The translations under genes were made by a program, and so were the position numbers. Positions 1 through 7,147 of a stretch of DNA of 21,202 bases are shown piece after piece. Origin of the DNA: Rhodoferax sp. (GTDB lineage: Bacteria > Pseudomonadota > Gammaproteobacteria > Burkholderiales > Burkholderiaceae_C); NCBI GenBank assembly GCA_030683195.1, contig JAUXQA010000178.1:1-21202 (forward strand), in the 5' to 3' direction. The notes beneath the pieces were generated by a model. It was not told the origin of the DNA. It did no database searches and saw only the letters and a list, made by a program, of their open reading frames with translations. Positions within the stretch are counted from its first letter, which is position 1, and each line of letters begins with the position of its first letter.

Positions 1-191
1 CATAGGTTTTCAGGGTTGACCGGGTAGCGTCTGGAATGCGCTTGAGAATTTTTGAATGAACGAGGCGTTGAACGCTTGCGCATTCTCAAATGCGTTGCCA
101 GCGCATGCTGCCTTTGCACCTTGAGTGTGTTTGCGCACAGATGCCCAGCGCAATTGACGGCATGCTGGAGTTCTAACCACCGAAAGCACCC
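1..191. other. Non-coding leader upstream of the ferritin-like gene
   Basis: I see no credible gene here. The stretch holds an inverted pair of the 8-mer TTGAGAAT (42-49) and its complement ATTCTCAA (82-89), separated by 32 bases. The half-site TGAGAAT resembles half of the Fur/iron-box family in proteobacteria, which would suit a ferritin-like gene downstream. The 3' half of a full Fur box is poor at both copies, so this is only a hint. The ribosome binding site before the ATG at 192 is weak (CGAAAG). Confidence 0.3.
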
Positions 192-737
192 ATGTCCAAA
201 AAACCTGAATTGACCAGCATCAAAACCCTGCGTAGCGATGCCCGCAAAAACATTGAGCTCGGTGCGATCACCGCCGGCTACACCGCTGACCGCGTTGAAG
301 TCCTCAAACAGCTCAACGAGGCGCTCGCTACCGAACTGGTCTGCGTGCTGCGCTACCGCCGCCACTACTTCATGGCCCGCGGCATTCATGCGCGCGGCGT
401 GGCCGCTGAATTTCTGGCTCACTCCAATGAAGAACTCGGGCACGCCGACAGTCTGGCTGCGCGCATCGTGCAATTGGGCGGTGAACCCAACTTTGCGCCC
501 AATGACCTGTCTGCCAGCAGCCATGCCGAATACGTGGCCGGCGACTCGCTCTCCAGCATGATCAAGGAAGACCTGATTGCCGAGCGTATTGCCATCGACA
601 GCTACCGTGACATGATCAAGTACCTGGGCAACGACGACCCCACCACCAGCGACATGCTCAAGGGCATCCTGGCCGTGGAAGAGCAACACGCCGATGAGCT
701 GGCCGACTTGCTCGAAGGCTTTCCCCACAACGAGTAA
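192..737 (+). CDS. Ferritin-like (bacterioferritin-type) di-iron protein
   Basis: This 181-residue cytoplasmic protein has a four-helix ferritin-like fold and probably binds or oxidises iron. The expected di-iron ligand pattern is visible: E48 in the first helix, E81-x-x-H84 in the second, E131 in the third and E163-x-x-H166 in the fourth. The length is slightly above classical bacterioferritin (about 155-160), with the extra residues at the N-terminus. I see no obvious equivalent of the bacterioferritin haem methionine in the usual place, so I do not name it bfr. A DUF2177 membrane protein gene starts 9 bp after the stop, which suggests co-transcription. Iron storage, detoxification or a stress role are all possible. 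The ferritin-like assignment is firm; the exact subfamily is not. Confidence 0.85.
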   Translation: MSKKPELTSIKTLRSDARKNIELGAITAGYTADRVEVLKQLNEALATELVCVLRYRRHYFMARGIHARGVAAEFLAHSNEELGHADSLAARIVQLGGEPNFAPNDLSASSHAEYVAGDSLSSMIKEDLIAERIAIDSYRDMIKYLGNDDPTTSDMLKGILAVEEQHADELADLLEGFPHNE

Positions 738-746
738 GCCGTTGCC

Positions 747-1148
747 ATGACCAAATACGCAGCATCTTTTGGCGCCATCGCATTGATCATGGTGGCCCTT
801 GATGTGTTGTGGATCGGGGTGATTGCCAAGCCGCTGTATCAGGACGGCATTGGCCACCTGATGGCCCAGAACCCCCGCTTGGGTGCAGCGGCGCTTTTTT
901 ACGCGGTCTATGCGCTGGGGCTGCTGCTGTTTGTTGTGCTTCCCGGCGCAGAGGCCGGCAACTGGCACACCCCGCTCATGCGCGGCGCCCTGTTCGGCTT
1001 CTTTGCCTACGCCACCTACGACCTGACGAACCTCGCCACCTTGAAGGACTGGCCGATTGGCTTGTCCGCGTTGGACATGGCCTGGGGTTCGATTGCCAGC
1101 GCCGCTGCGGCAGTAGCCGGACACTTGGCTTACCAGTGGGTCAAATGA
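747..1148 (+). CDS. DUF2177 family membrane protein
   Basis: This is a 133-residue integral membrane protein with four hydrophobic segments at about residues 5-27, 45-66, 78-96 and 111-131. The stretch around residues 81-103 (ALFGFFAYATYDLTNLATLK and the following DWP) is characteristic of the DUF2177 family. The N-terminal LDVLWIGVI segment also fits that family. No enzymatic function is established for it. The gene starts 9 bp after the ferritin-like gene stops, so the two are probably translated from one message. I cannot say whether the pairing reflects a shared role. Confidence 0.8.
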   Translation: MTKYAASFGAIALIMVALDVLWIGVIAKPLYQDGIGHLMAQNPRLGAAALFYAVYALGLLLFVVLPGAEAGNWHTPLMRGALFGFFAYATYDLTNLATLKDWPIGLSALDMAWGSIASAAAAVAGHLAYQWVK

Positions 1149-1264
1149 CTCACGAGCGATCAAGGCCCATGACAGCCACTTCATCACTGCGGCCAAAACC
1201 ACTGCGGTGATGCGCTGGTGCCCTGGCTGGCCAGGACCACCACGCCGGACCCTTCGCTCTTGTT

Positions 1265-1295
1265 ATATACTTGATTAATCAACTATTAATCAACG
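1265..1295 (+). promoter_or_regulatory. Candidate MarR operator overlapping the marR-MATE promoter
   Basis: TTGATTAATCAA (1271-1282) is a perfect 12-bp palindrome. The 10-mer ATTAATCAAC then occurs twice, at 1274-1283 and 1285-1294, an 11-bp repeat that puts both copies on the same face of the helix. TATACT (1266-1271) could be the -10 hexamer, although the -35 is weak. The site lies 10-33 bases before the ATG of a MarR-family regulator. That is the classic arrangement for autorepression, which is an inference from family behaviour. Confidence 0.6.
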
Positions 1296-1303
1296 TAAAA
1301 ACA

Positions 1304-1786
1304 ATGAGCACTGCACCAACCATTTCCGATGCATCACCAGCCGCACCACCCAACCCCAGCCTGGAATTCTGTCTGCGCCTGACCCGGGCCTACGCCACGC
1401 TGACGCGCCGGCTCGACAACGCACTAGGCAGCGTGCACGGCCTGAGCTTTGGAGATTTCATGATTCTCTACCACCTCGACCGTGCGCCGGGCACCCGGCT
1501 GCGCCGCATTGACCTGGCGGAGCGTCTGGGGCTAACCGCCTCAGGCGTGACGCGCACCCTGATCCCGCTGGAAAAACTGGGCCTGGTCGGGCGACAACCC
1601 GACCCCCGGGATGCCCGCGTGGGCTATGCCCAGATCACGGAGGCCGGCCAACAACTCCTGCGCTATGCCTCGGTCACTGTTCAAGCCATTGCCCAGGAGG
1701 CCACCCAAAGCATGTCGACGGATCAGATCGACACGATGTCCGCCCTGTTGGGGCAATTGGCGGGCATCACCCTCGCCAACACCTGA
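1304..1786 (+). CDS. MarR family transcriptional regulator
   Basis: This 160-residue protein is a winged-helix DNA-binding dimer of the MarR family. The helix-turn-helix lies at about residues 67-95 (IDLAERLGLTASGVTRTLIPLEKLGLV). It is followed by the family's wing motif, D-P-R-D-A-R-x-x-x-A-x-I-T (100-112). I chose the ATG at 1304 over the in-frame TTG at 1271 because the extra 11 codons are only the palindromic operator region read through. A MATE exporter gene starts 13 bp after the stop. The protein therefore probably represses its own operon and is released by a phenolic or drug-like ligand. Operon and ligand are inference; the family is clear. Confidence 0.9.
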   Translation: MSTAPTISDASPAAPPNPSLEFCLRLTRAYATLTRRLDNALGSVHGLSFGDFMILYHLDRAPGTRLRRIDLAERLGLTASGVTRTLIPLEKLGLVGRQPDPRDARVGYAQITEAGQQLLRYASVTVQAIAQEATQSMSTDQIDTMSALLGQLAGITLANT

Positions 1787-1799
1787 TGCCAGGCCAGCC

Positions 1800-3161
1800 A
1801 TGCGCACATCGACACCTGACGCAGCGTCCACCCTGAATCAGCCTGCTCCCCCGCGCTTTGTCACCGGATCGCTGTTGCGCCACATTGGCGTGATGGCAGG
1901 CACGGGTGCCATTGGTCTGATCGCCATTTTTGCGGTCGACCTGATCAACCTGCTGTATGTCTCCATGCTCGGTGAGCAGGCCATTGCCGCCGCCGTGGGC
2001 TTTGCCGGTGTGGTGGGATTTTTCCACCTGTCGCTGTACATCGGCCTGCTGATCGGTATCACCGCCGTTGTGTCGCGCGCGATAGGGGCGCACCGCATGG
2101 CCGACGCCCGCGCGCTGGCCACGTCCAGCCTGGTGATCACGGCCCTGGTTACCGTGGTTTTGTCGGCCACCACGCTGCTGTTTCTGGAGCCCCTTTTGCA
2201 GCTGCTGGGCGCGCGGGGGCGGGTGCTGGAGTTGGCATACAGGTTTCTTGTGATCACCCTCCCGTCGTCGGTGTTGCTGGGTGTGGGCATGGCCTGCTCG
2301 GCGCTGCTGCGCTCGGTGGGGGATGCGCGCCGTGCCATGCTGGTGACGCTGTTGCCCGCTATGGTGACGGCGGTGCTGGACCCCTTGTTTATCTTCGGCT
2401 TGGGGCTGGGCCTGGACGGGGCAGCCGTCGTGCTGGTGATTGCACGCTTTGTGCTGCTGGGGGTGGGTTTGTACGGGGCCTGGCGCGTGCAAAAGCTGCT
2501 GGCGCCACTGGATCTGAATCGCCTGCACGCTGACGCCCGTACCCTGTTCGTGGTAGCCGGGCCGGCCGTGCTGACCAACCTGGCCACACCCGTAGGCGCG
2601 GCATTTGTTACCCACAGCGTGGCGCAATTTGGCGCGTCTGCTGTGGCGGGGCAGGCCACCATTGATCGCCTGACGCCGGTGGCGTTTGGCCTCATTTATT
2701 CCCTGAGCGGCGCGGTGGGACCGGTGTTGGCGCAAAACCTGGGCGCCAGGCAGTTTGACCGGGTGCGTGAAGGCCTTCGGGCGAGTCTGTGGTTTATGGT
2801 GGCCTCGGTGGCGCTGGCCTGGGTGCTGCTGGCGCTGCTGCAGGGGCCCCTGATTCAACTCTTTTCGCTCCAGGGCATGGCAGCCGACATGCTGCGTGCG
2901 TTTTGCACTTGGATTGCAGCCAGCTTCTTCTTCATGGGCGCGCTGTTTGTGGCGAATGCCGCCTTCAACAACCTGGGCCACCCCTTGTGGTCAACCGGCT
3001 TCAACTGGGCGCGCGCCACCTTGGGCACCCTCCCGTTTGCCTGGTGGGGTTCGCACTACGGCCCGGTGGAGGTGCTGGCAGGGCAGGCGGCGGGTGCCGC
3101 CCTGTTTGGCAGCCTGGCCCTGTATGCGGCCTTCCGGCTCACGCGGCGGTTGGGGCCGTAG
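1800..3161 (+). CDS. MATE family multidrug efflux transporter
   Basis: This 453-residue polytopic inner-membrane protein belongs to the MATE (NorM/DinF) family, which exports cationic drugs and other toxic compounds in exchange for Na+ or H+. It has about twelve hydrophobic helices in two homologous halves. Family-typical stretches include the N-terminal DLINLLYVSMLGEQAIAAA region and the start of the second half, TNLATPVGAAFVTHSVAQFG. The open frame extends further 5' to 1611, but that part overlaps marR and is low-complexity shadow sequence. The ATG at 1800 gives the normal family length and follows the regulator by 13 bp. Expression is presumably controlled by the adjacent MarR protein. 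The substrate cannot be read from sequence. Confidence 0.9.
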   Translation: MRTSTPDAASTLNQPAPPRFVTGSLLRHIGVMAGTGAIGLIAIFAVDLINLLYVSMLGEQAIAAAVGFAGVVGFFHLSLYIGLLIGITAVVSRAIGAHRMADARALATSSLVITALVTVVLSATTLLFLEPLLQLLGARGRVLELAYRFLVITLPSSVLLGVGMACSALLRSVGDARRAMLVTLLPAMVTAVLDPLFIFGLGLGLDGAAVVLVIARFVLLGVGLYGAWRVQKLLAPLDLNRLHADARTLFVVAGPAVLTNLATPVGAAFVTHSVAQFGASAVAGQATIDRLTPVAFGLIYSLSGAVGPVLAQNLGARQFDRVREGLRASLWFMVASVALAWVLLALLQGPLIQLFSLQGMAADMLRAFCTWIAASFFFMGALFVANAAFNNLGHPLWSTGFNWARATLGTLPFAWWGSHYGPVEVLAGQAAGAALFGSLALYAAFRLTRRLGP

Positions 3162-3204
3162 CAGTGGACGGTGGCGTCACTGCGGCCGTAAATGATGCCG
3201 CCCC

Positions 3205-3426
3205 CTATTCCCCCACCTTGGCGTGGCGCTGGTGGTTGCAGCGCCCGTGGCTGATGGCCAGGTTCTCCAGGTGACTACTGCCACCTTCGCTTGAGGGGCG
3301 GATGTGTTCCAGCGTGGCGTCTTGGGGCTCCACGTGCTCACCGCACATCCAACAAGGCACTTGGCCATGCAGTTGCCGTGCCACGGTTTTGTAGATTTTG
3401 TCGCGTGTGAGAGAAAGTCTGCTCAT
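3205..3426 (-). CDS. Small HNH endonuclease-domain protein
   Basis: This 73-residue protein (from the ATG at 3426; an in-frame TTG at 3447 would add 7 residues) is almost entirely an HNH nuclease module. It shows a zinc-type C-x-x-C (CWMC), then LEHIRP with the first His, an Asn in HLENLAI, and HGRCNHQR with the last His and a further Cys. The ββα-metal order is complete, so catalysis is plausible. It stands alone, with no terminase, methylase or intein partner, and converges on the MATE gene. Such solitary mini-HNH proteins are common in this group and their role is unknown. Neither possible start has a good ribosome binding site. Confidence 0.7.
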   Translation of the reverse strand: MSRLSLTRDKIYKTVARQLHGQVPCWMCGEHVEPQDATLEHIRPSSEGGSSHLENLAISHGRCNHQRHAKVGE

Positions 3427-3510
3427 GTTTTTATAACTTTTTGGCAATGAATATGGGCGCTACAGCCTTATCTAACCACCACCCTAGGTCACACAAAGCG
3501 ATGGTTTGGC

Positions 3511-3537
3511 GCCGCATGAACCGGTCATGCCTCGGCA
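3511..3537. repeat. Inverted repeat downstream of the esterase gene
   Basis: GCATGA (3514-3519) and TCATGC (3525-3530) form a perfect 6-bp stem with a 5-base loop. Outer GCCG/CGGC bases could extend it across one mismatch. It lies about 40 bases past the esterase stop in the 123-bp gap before the HNH gene. There is no T-tract on the minus strand, so it is not a standard intrinsic terminator. Confidence 0.35.
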
Positions 3538-3570
3538 AGCAGAGCAGGCATGGCAGCGCAGTCACGCGCT

Positions 3571-4245
3571 TCAGGTCTGTGGTGCTGCCTTCAGCGCCTC
3601 GGCCCACAGCCGTTGTGGCACATGCGTGCTTAGCTTGGTGATGACCAGCTCAATAAAGTCAGGGTGAATTTCATGGCCAATAAACGGCAGCACCTCGGCG
3701 GTGATGTCGGCACCCAAATCCCGCAGGTGGTGCGCTGCCGAAACGGCGTGGCTGTACGGAATGACCGCATCGGCCTTTCCGTGCAAAAAGTGAATGGTGG
3801 TCTCGATCGGCGCCGCTTCCGGCAGCGTGGCAAAACGACCGCTGAGCGCAAAAACCCGGGAGGCGACGGTCGGGGTTGATTTGCTCGACTCCAGCGCCAT
3901 GATGGCGCCTTGCGAAAACCCGACAAGGGCCGTGGCCGCCGCGCCAACCCCGGCCACCTGCTGCCAATGCGCCACACAGCCCTGAAAGGCGGGCAGGGCT
4001 TCTGCAACGCGCGCCAGCCAATTTTCTTCGGTGATACCGGTCACCGAGAACCACTGAAATCCGTTGGAAGTGTCGCTGCGCTGGTAGGCCGCCACGGCCA
4101 CCACCATCGCTTGCGGAAATTCAGCCGCCATCCGCTCGCCGAGCGGGCGCAGGGATGCGGCGTCAGCGCCAACACCGTGAAAAAGCAGAATCAGTTGCGC
4201 AGCCGGCAGCGACGGTTGTTGAATCACATGGGCGTTTTGAATCAT
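3571..4245 (-). CDS. ypfH: YpfH-like esterase (phospholipase/carboxylesterase family)
   Basis: This is a 224-residue cytoplasmic α/β hydrolase of the carboxylesterase/phospholipase family, closest in style to E. coli YpfH. The oxyanion-side motif LLFHGVGAD is at residues 20-28. The nucleophile elbow G-F-S-Q-G is at 109-113 with Ser111. The acid is Asp159 in GKADAVIP and the catalytic His is His191 in GHEIHP, so the triad is complete. No signal peptide is present. It lies 78 bp downstream of the acetoacetyl-CoA synthetase on the same strand and may be co-transcribed. The natural substrate is not known; short-chain esters are typical for the family. Confidence 0.85.
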   Translation of the reverse strand: MIQNAHVIQQPSLPAAQLILLFHGVGADAASLRPLGERMAAEFPQAMVVAVAAYQRSDTSNGFQWFSVTGITEENWLARVAEALPAFQGCVAHWQQVAGVGAAATALVGFSQGAIMALESSKSTPTVASRVFALSGRFATLPEAAPIETTIHFLHGKADAVIPYSHAVSAAHHLRDLGADITAEVLPFIGHEIHPDFIELVITKLSTHVPQRLWAEALKAAPQT

Positions 4246-4323
4246 GGCTTTTTCATTTCTTGGAACAGGGAGGTCGCCATTTTAAGAAGCTTCCCATGCG
4301 CTCGCTGCAGTGAATCAACCTGA

Positions 4324-6399
4324 TTATTGGAGCGCGGCGGACTCCCGCGCCTTCGCCAGCGCCACATACCAGTCCAGACACCCCGGGTTGGCCATGGCCT
4401 CGCGGTTAACCACTTTCTCCAGCGGCTGGCCGAGCAGCAGCTTTTTGATGGGCAGTTCCTGTTTTTTGCCCGACAGGGTGCGCGGGATCTCCGCCACCTG
4501 AAAAATCTCGTTGGGCACAAAGCGCGGGGACAACGCGGTTTTGATCGCCTCATTCAATCGGGCACGCACCGCATCGTCCAGCGTTACACCGTCGCGCAGC
4601 ACCACAAAGAGCGGCATGTAGCTCTCTCGCCCCAAATACTCCAGATCAACCACCATGGAGTCCAGCACTTCGGGCAAGGCCTCCACCGCGCTGTACAACT
4701 CGCTGGTGCCCATGCGCAGGCCGTGGCGGTTGATGGTGGCATCTGAGCGGCCATAGATGATGCAGCCGCCATGGCTGCCCACCTTGAGCCAGTCACCATG
4801 GCGCCAAACGCCGGGGTACATGTCAAAGTAGCTCGACAGGTAACGCTGCTTACCCTCATCGCCCCAAAAATACAGTGGCATGCTAGGGATGGGCTGGCTG
4901 CACACCAGCTCGCCCACTTCGTCCAGCACAGGCTGGCCCTGCTCGTTCCAGGCCTCCACAGCGCAGCCCAACAGACGGCACTGCATCTCGCCTGCCACTT
5001 GCGGCAACTCACGGTGCCCGCCAATAAAGGCGCCCGCAAAGTCAGTGCCGCCAGAGATGTTGCACCACCAGATGTCTTTTTGGGCGTCGGTAGCAGCGAT
5101 GCTGCGGAACTGCTGTGTGCCCCAGGTCTGCGCCTCGGCGCTCAGGGGCGAGCCAGTGGTGCCCAGGGCGCGTACATGCGAGAGGTCGCCGCAGGCGCTC
5201 AAGTCCACATCGGCTTTCAGGCAGTTGGCGAAGAAGGCCGCACCCGCACCAAAAAAGGTGACGCCCAATTCAGCGGCAAAGCGCCACAGCGTGGTCCAGT
5301 CCGGGGCAATTTTGTTGCCTGCTGCGTCCACCGTGCGCCCGCCGGGATTGCCGTCAAAGATGCAGCAGGTGGTGCCGCTGAGCAGGCCACTGATTTGCGC
5401 GTTCCACATCACCCAGCCGGTGGAGCTGTACCAGTGGTAGCGCTCGCCCAGCGAGTTGGGCTCGTAGCTGCAGCCCACATCGTTGTGCAAACCCTTGAGC
5501 GCCAATGCCACCACCACGGTGCCGCCATGCCCGTGCACGATGGGTTTGGGCAAGCCGGTGGTACCGCTGGAGTAGACGATCCACAGCGGGTGCTCAAAGG
5601 GAAGCCACAGCGGCTCAAAAACATCGGTTTGAGCATCATTTTGGCTTGTAGCCGGCAGATAACCTGCCTGAGTAGCTTCCGTTTTAATAGCATCCAACGG
5701 CAAGCCCAGGTTACGCTGGATCACGACATGGCGCACCGAGGGCAGCGCCGCGCACAACTCCGTGACCACGCCGGTGCGGTCAAAGTCGCGTCCGCTGTAG
5801 GTCACCCCATCACAGGCAATAAGCACCTTGGGCTCGATTTGCCGGAACCGGTCCAACACGGCGTGGGTGCCCATGTCGGGGGCACAAATGCTCCACACTG
5901 CACCAATGCTGGCGGTAGCCAAAAAGGCCACGGCGGCCTCGGGAATATTGGGCAGGTACGCCGCCACACGGTCACCGGGCTGCACGCCCTGGGCCTGCAG
6001 GTGCAGCGCAAGGGACGCCACCTGGCGGCGCAGTTCGGGCCAGCTCAAGGACTGGGCTGCCTGCTGGCCCAGGGTCTTTTCGTTGTGGCTCAGAATGGCC
6101 GAAAAACCGCCGGCATGCGCTGCGTCCACATGGCGCAGCACCTGTTGGGCGTAGTTGACTTGCGCACCATTGAACCACCGTGTGTGGGGCATGGGCGCAC
6201 CATCACACACCACGCTGTGCGGCGCGGGCGACTGCAGGTCAAAGTAATCCCAGATGCTTTGCCAAAAGGCATTCAGGTCAGTCGTAGACCATTGGCGCAG
6301 GGCTTCATACGATTCAAATGAGAGGCCGCGCGCATCGCGCAACCAGTTTTGGTAAAGACGGATTTGGGGCACGTAGGGGGGGGTGAGGGTTTCAGTCAT
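4324..6399 (-). CDS. Acetoacetyl-CoA synthetase (acetoacetate--CoA ligase)
   Basis: This cytoplasmic enzyme of the ANL superfamily activates acetoacetate with ATP and CoA, feeding ketone bodies or PHB breakdown products into acetoacetyl-CoA. Visible motifs are the P-loop YSSGTTGLPKP from residue 276, the TD-type region in WWCNISGGTDF, the hinge GRSDATINRHGLRMGTSELY, and the C-terminal adenylation lysine in LSGKKQELP (K645/K646). The N-terminal region (RLYQNWLRDARGLSFESYEALRQWS) is characteristic of this ligase rather than acetyl-CoA synthetase. At 691 residues it is longer than the usual 650-670. Residues about 236-257 look like a translated genomic repeat, described separately. The gene is divergent from the Cache gene. 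Confidence 0.92.
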   Translation of the reverse strand: MTETLTPPYVPQIRLYQNWLRDARGLSFESYEALRQWSTTDLNAFWQSIWDYFDLQSPAPHSVVCDGAPMPHTRWFNGAQVNYAQQVLRHVDAAHAGGFSAILSHNEKTLGQQAAQSLSWPELRRQVASLALHLQAQGVQPGDRVAAYLPNIPEAAVAFLATASIGAVWSICAPDMGTHAVLDRFRQIEPKVLIACDGVTYSGRDFDRTGVVTELCAALPSVRHVVIQRNLGLPLDAIKTEATQAGYLPATSQNDAQTDVFEPLWLPFEHPLWIVYSSGTTGLPKPIVHGHGGTVVVALALKGLHNDVGCSYEPNSLGERYHWYSSTGWVMWNAQISGLLSGTTCCIFDGNPGGRTVDAAGNKIAPDWTTLWRFAAELGVTFFGAGAAFFANCLKADVDLSACGDLSHVRALGTTGSPLSAEAQTWGTQQFRSIAATDAQKDIWWCNISGGTDFAGAFIGGHRELPQVAGEMQCRLLGCAVEAWNEQGQPVLDEVGELVCSQPIPSMPLYFWGDEGKQRYLSSYFDMYPGVWRHGDWLKVGSHGGCIIYGRSDATINRHGLRMGTSELYSAVEALPEVLDSMVVDLEYLGRESYMPLFVVLRDGVTLDDAVRARLNEAIKTALSPRFVPNEIFQVAEIPRTLSGKKQELPIKKLLLGQPLEKVVNREAMANPGCLDWYVALAKARESAALQ
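5632..5694 (-). repeat. Repeat-like element inserted in frame within the acetoacetyl-CoA synthetase gene
   Basis: On the coding strand this AT-richer patch starts with GCTATTAAAA, passes through a hairpin and ends with GCCAAAATGATGCT. The hairpin arms are GGCAG and CTGCC (5654-5658 and 5664-5668, loop of 5). From memory, this order matches an interspersed Comamonadaceae repeat with a GCTATTA-type start, a central stem and a CTAGAGGCCAAAAT-type end. It translates without a stop as about residues 236-257 (DAIKTEATQAGYLPATSQND), between a conserved region and the ATP-binding motif. The repeat identity is recall-based. Confidence 0.45.
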
Positions 6400-6597
6400 G
6401 ACCTGAGATTAGCCTGACTCGGCCTTCACAGGCAAGCACTTGCGGGAACCTCTGACCGTCCGCCGTATGCGGACAAACCCTGAAGGAATTAAGGTCAATC
6501 TCGTCAAAAGTTGGCTCATACTGTAGGTGCTGCCCGGCGGAAACCGGAAGCGTCATTTAATTAAACGGGCCATGACCCGAACCCTGAGGAGTTGGAA
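6400..6597. promoter_or_regulatory. Divergent intergenic region between the acetoacetyl-CoA synthetase and Cache genes
   Basis: This 198-bp region must carry promoters for both directions. GTCCGC (6458-6463) and GCGGAC (6469-6474) form a 6-bp inverted repeat around CGTAT, a possible operator. A self-complementary TTTAATTAAA lies at 6556-6565. A weak sigma-70-like pair (GTCAAT 6494-6499, CATACT 6517-6522) could serve the Cache gene. A good ribosome binding site, GAGGAG (6586-6591), decides the Cache start at 6598. Confidence 0.4.
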
Positions 6598-7059
6598 ATG
6601 AAGCTTTCAAACATCGGTACCTCCATGGCCTGCTTGCTGGCCGCATCTTGCGTGTTCAGCGCCCAGGCCCAAACCGCGGCAACGGCAGCCGAAGCAACTG
6701 CCATGGTCAAAAAGGGCGTCGCGTTCATTAAGGCCAATGGCAAGGATAAGGGCCACGCAGAAATCAGCAACAAGAAAGGTCAGTTCAATGACCGTGACTT
6801 GTACCTGGTGGTGTATGGCCTGGACGGCGTGGTGCTGGCCCATGGCGCCAACGAAAAAATGATCGGAAAAAACCTGATTGACCTGCGCGATGTGGATGGC
6901 AAGGAGTTCGTGAAGGAACGTGTTGAGATGGCCAAAAGCAAGGGCACGTTCTGGCAAGACTACAAGTTCACCAACCCCACCACCAAGAAGATCGAGCCCA
7001 AGAGCATGTACTGCGAAAAGCTGGACAATGCCGCCGTGTGTGGGGGCATCTACAAGTAG
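6598..7059 (+). CDS. Secreted single-Cache-domain protein
   Basis: This 153-residue protein has a clear signal peptide (residues 1-24, ending AQA-Q) and is probably periplasmic. The mature part resembles a single Cache domain, with the stretch at about 68-101 (DLYLVVYGLDGVVLAHGA, then GKNLIDLRDVDGK) typical of small-molecule sensing Cache folds. Cys139 and Cys148 near the C-terminus could form a disulfide. It has no transmembrane or signalling domain. A methyl-accepting chemotaxis protein starts 88 bp downstream on the same strand. I infer that it acts as a soluble ligand-binding partner for that receptor. I chose the ATG at 6598 because GAGGAG sits just upstream; an in-frame TTG at 6592 overlaps that site. 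Confidence 0.8.
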   Translation: MKLSNIGTSMACLLAASCVFSAQAQTAATAAEATAMVKKGVAFIKANGKDKGHAEISNKKGQFNDRDLYLVVYGLDGVVLAHGANEKMIGKNLIDLRDVDGKEFVKERVEMAKSKGTFWQDYKFTNPTTKKIEPKSMYCEKLDNAAVCGGIYK

Positions 7060-7147
7060 CTGTGGCTTTCGCCTCTGCCGGCCGACAGGCGTGCCGGATC
7101 GCATTGAACACGGGCTACGGGTTTGATCATTTGAAAAGGATGCGGCC

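Noticed and set aside
1271..1282. TTGATTAATCAA considered as an FNR/ANR box
   Set aside because: The half-sites are separated by 2 bases instead of 4, and the adjacent marR gene explains a palindrome better.
1767..2981. Long antisense open frame (404 codons) over the MATE gene
   Set aside because: Its translation is rich in Gln, His and Arg without hydrophobic or domain pattern, as expected opposite a GC-rich membrane protein gene.
3331..3336. CACGTG core considered as a parS site
   Set aside because: Flanking bases do not match the parS palindrome, and the position is inside the HNH gene.
4771..6321. Long open frame (516 codons) on the plus strand, antisense to the acetoacetyl-CoA synthetase gene
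   Set aside because: The minus-strand protein has all ligase motifs. The antisense product has no recognisable domain and fits a GC-rich codon shadow.
6513..6530. Possible sigma-54 promoter before the Cache gene (TTGGC and GGTGC)
   Set aside because: The GG and GC elements do not have the required 10-base spacing.
6530..6597. Possible c-di-GMP riboswitch (GEMM) leader before the Cache gene
   Set aside because: The conserved GEMM loop sequences and the tetraloop-receptor arrangement could not be found.
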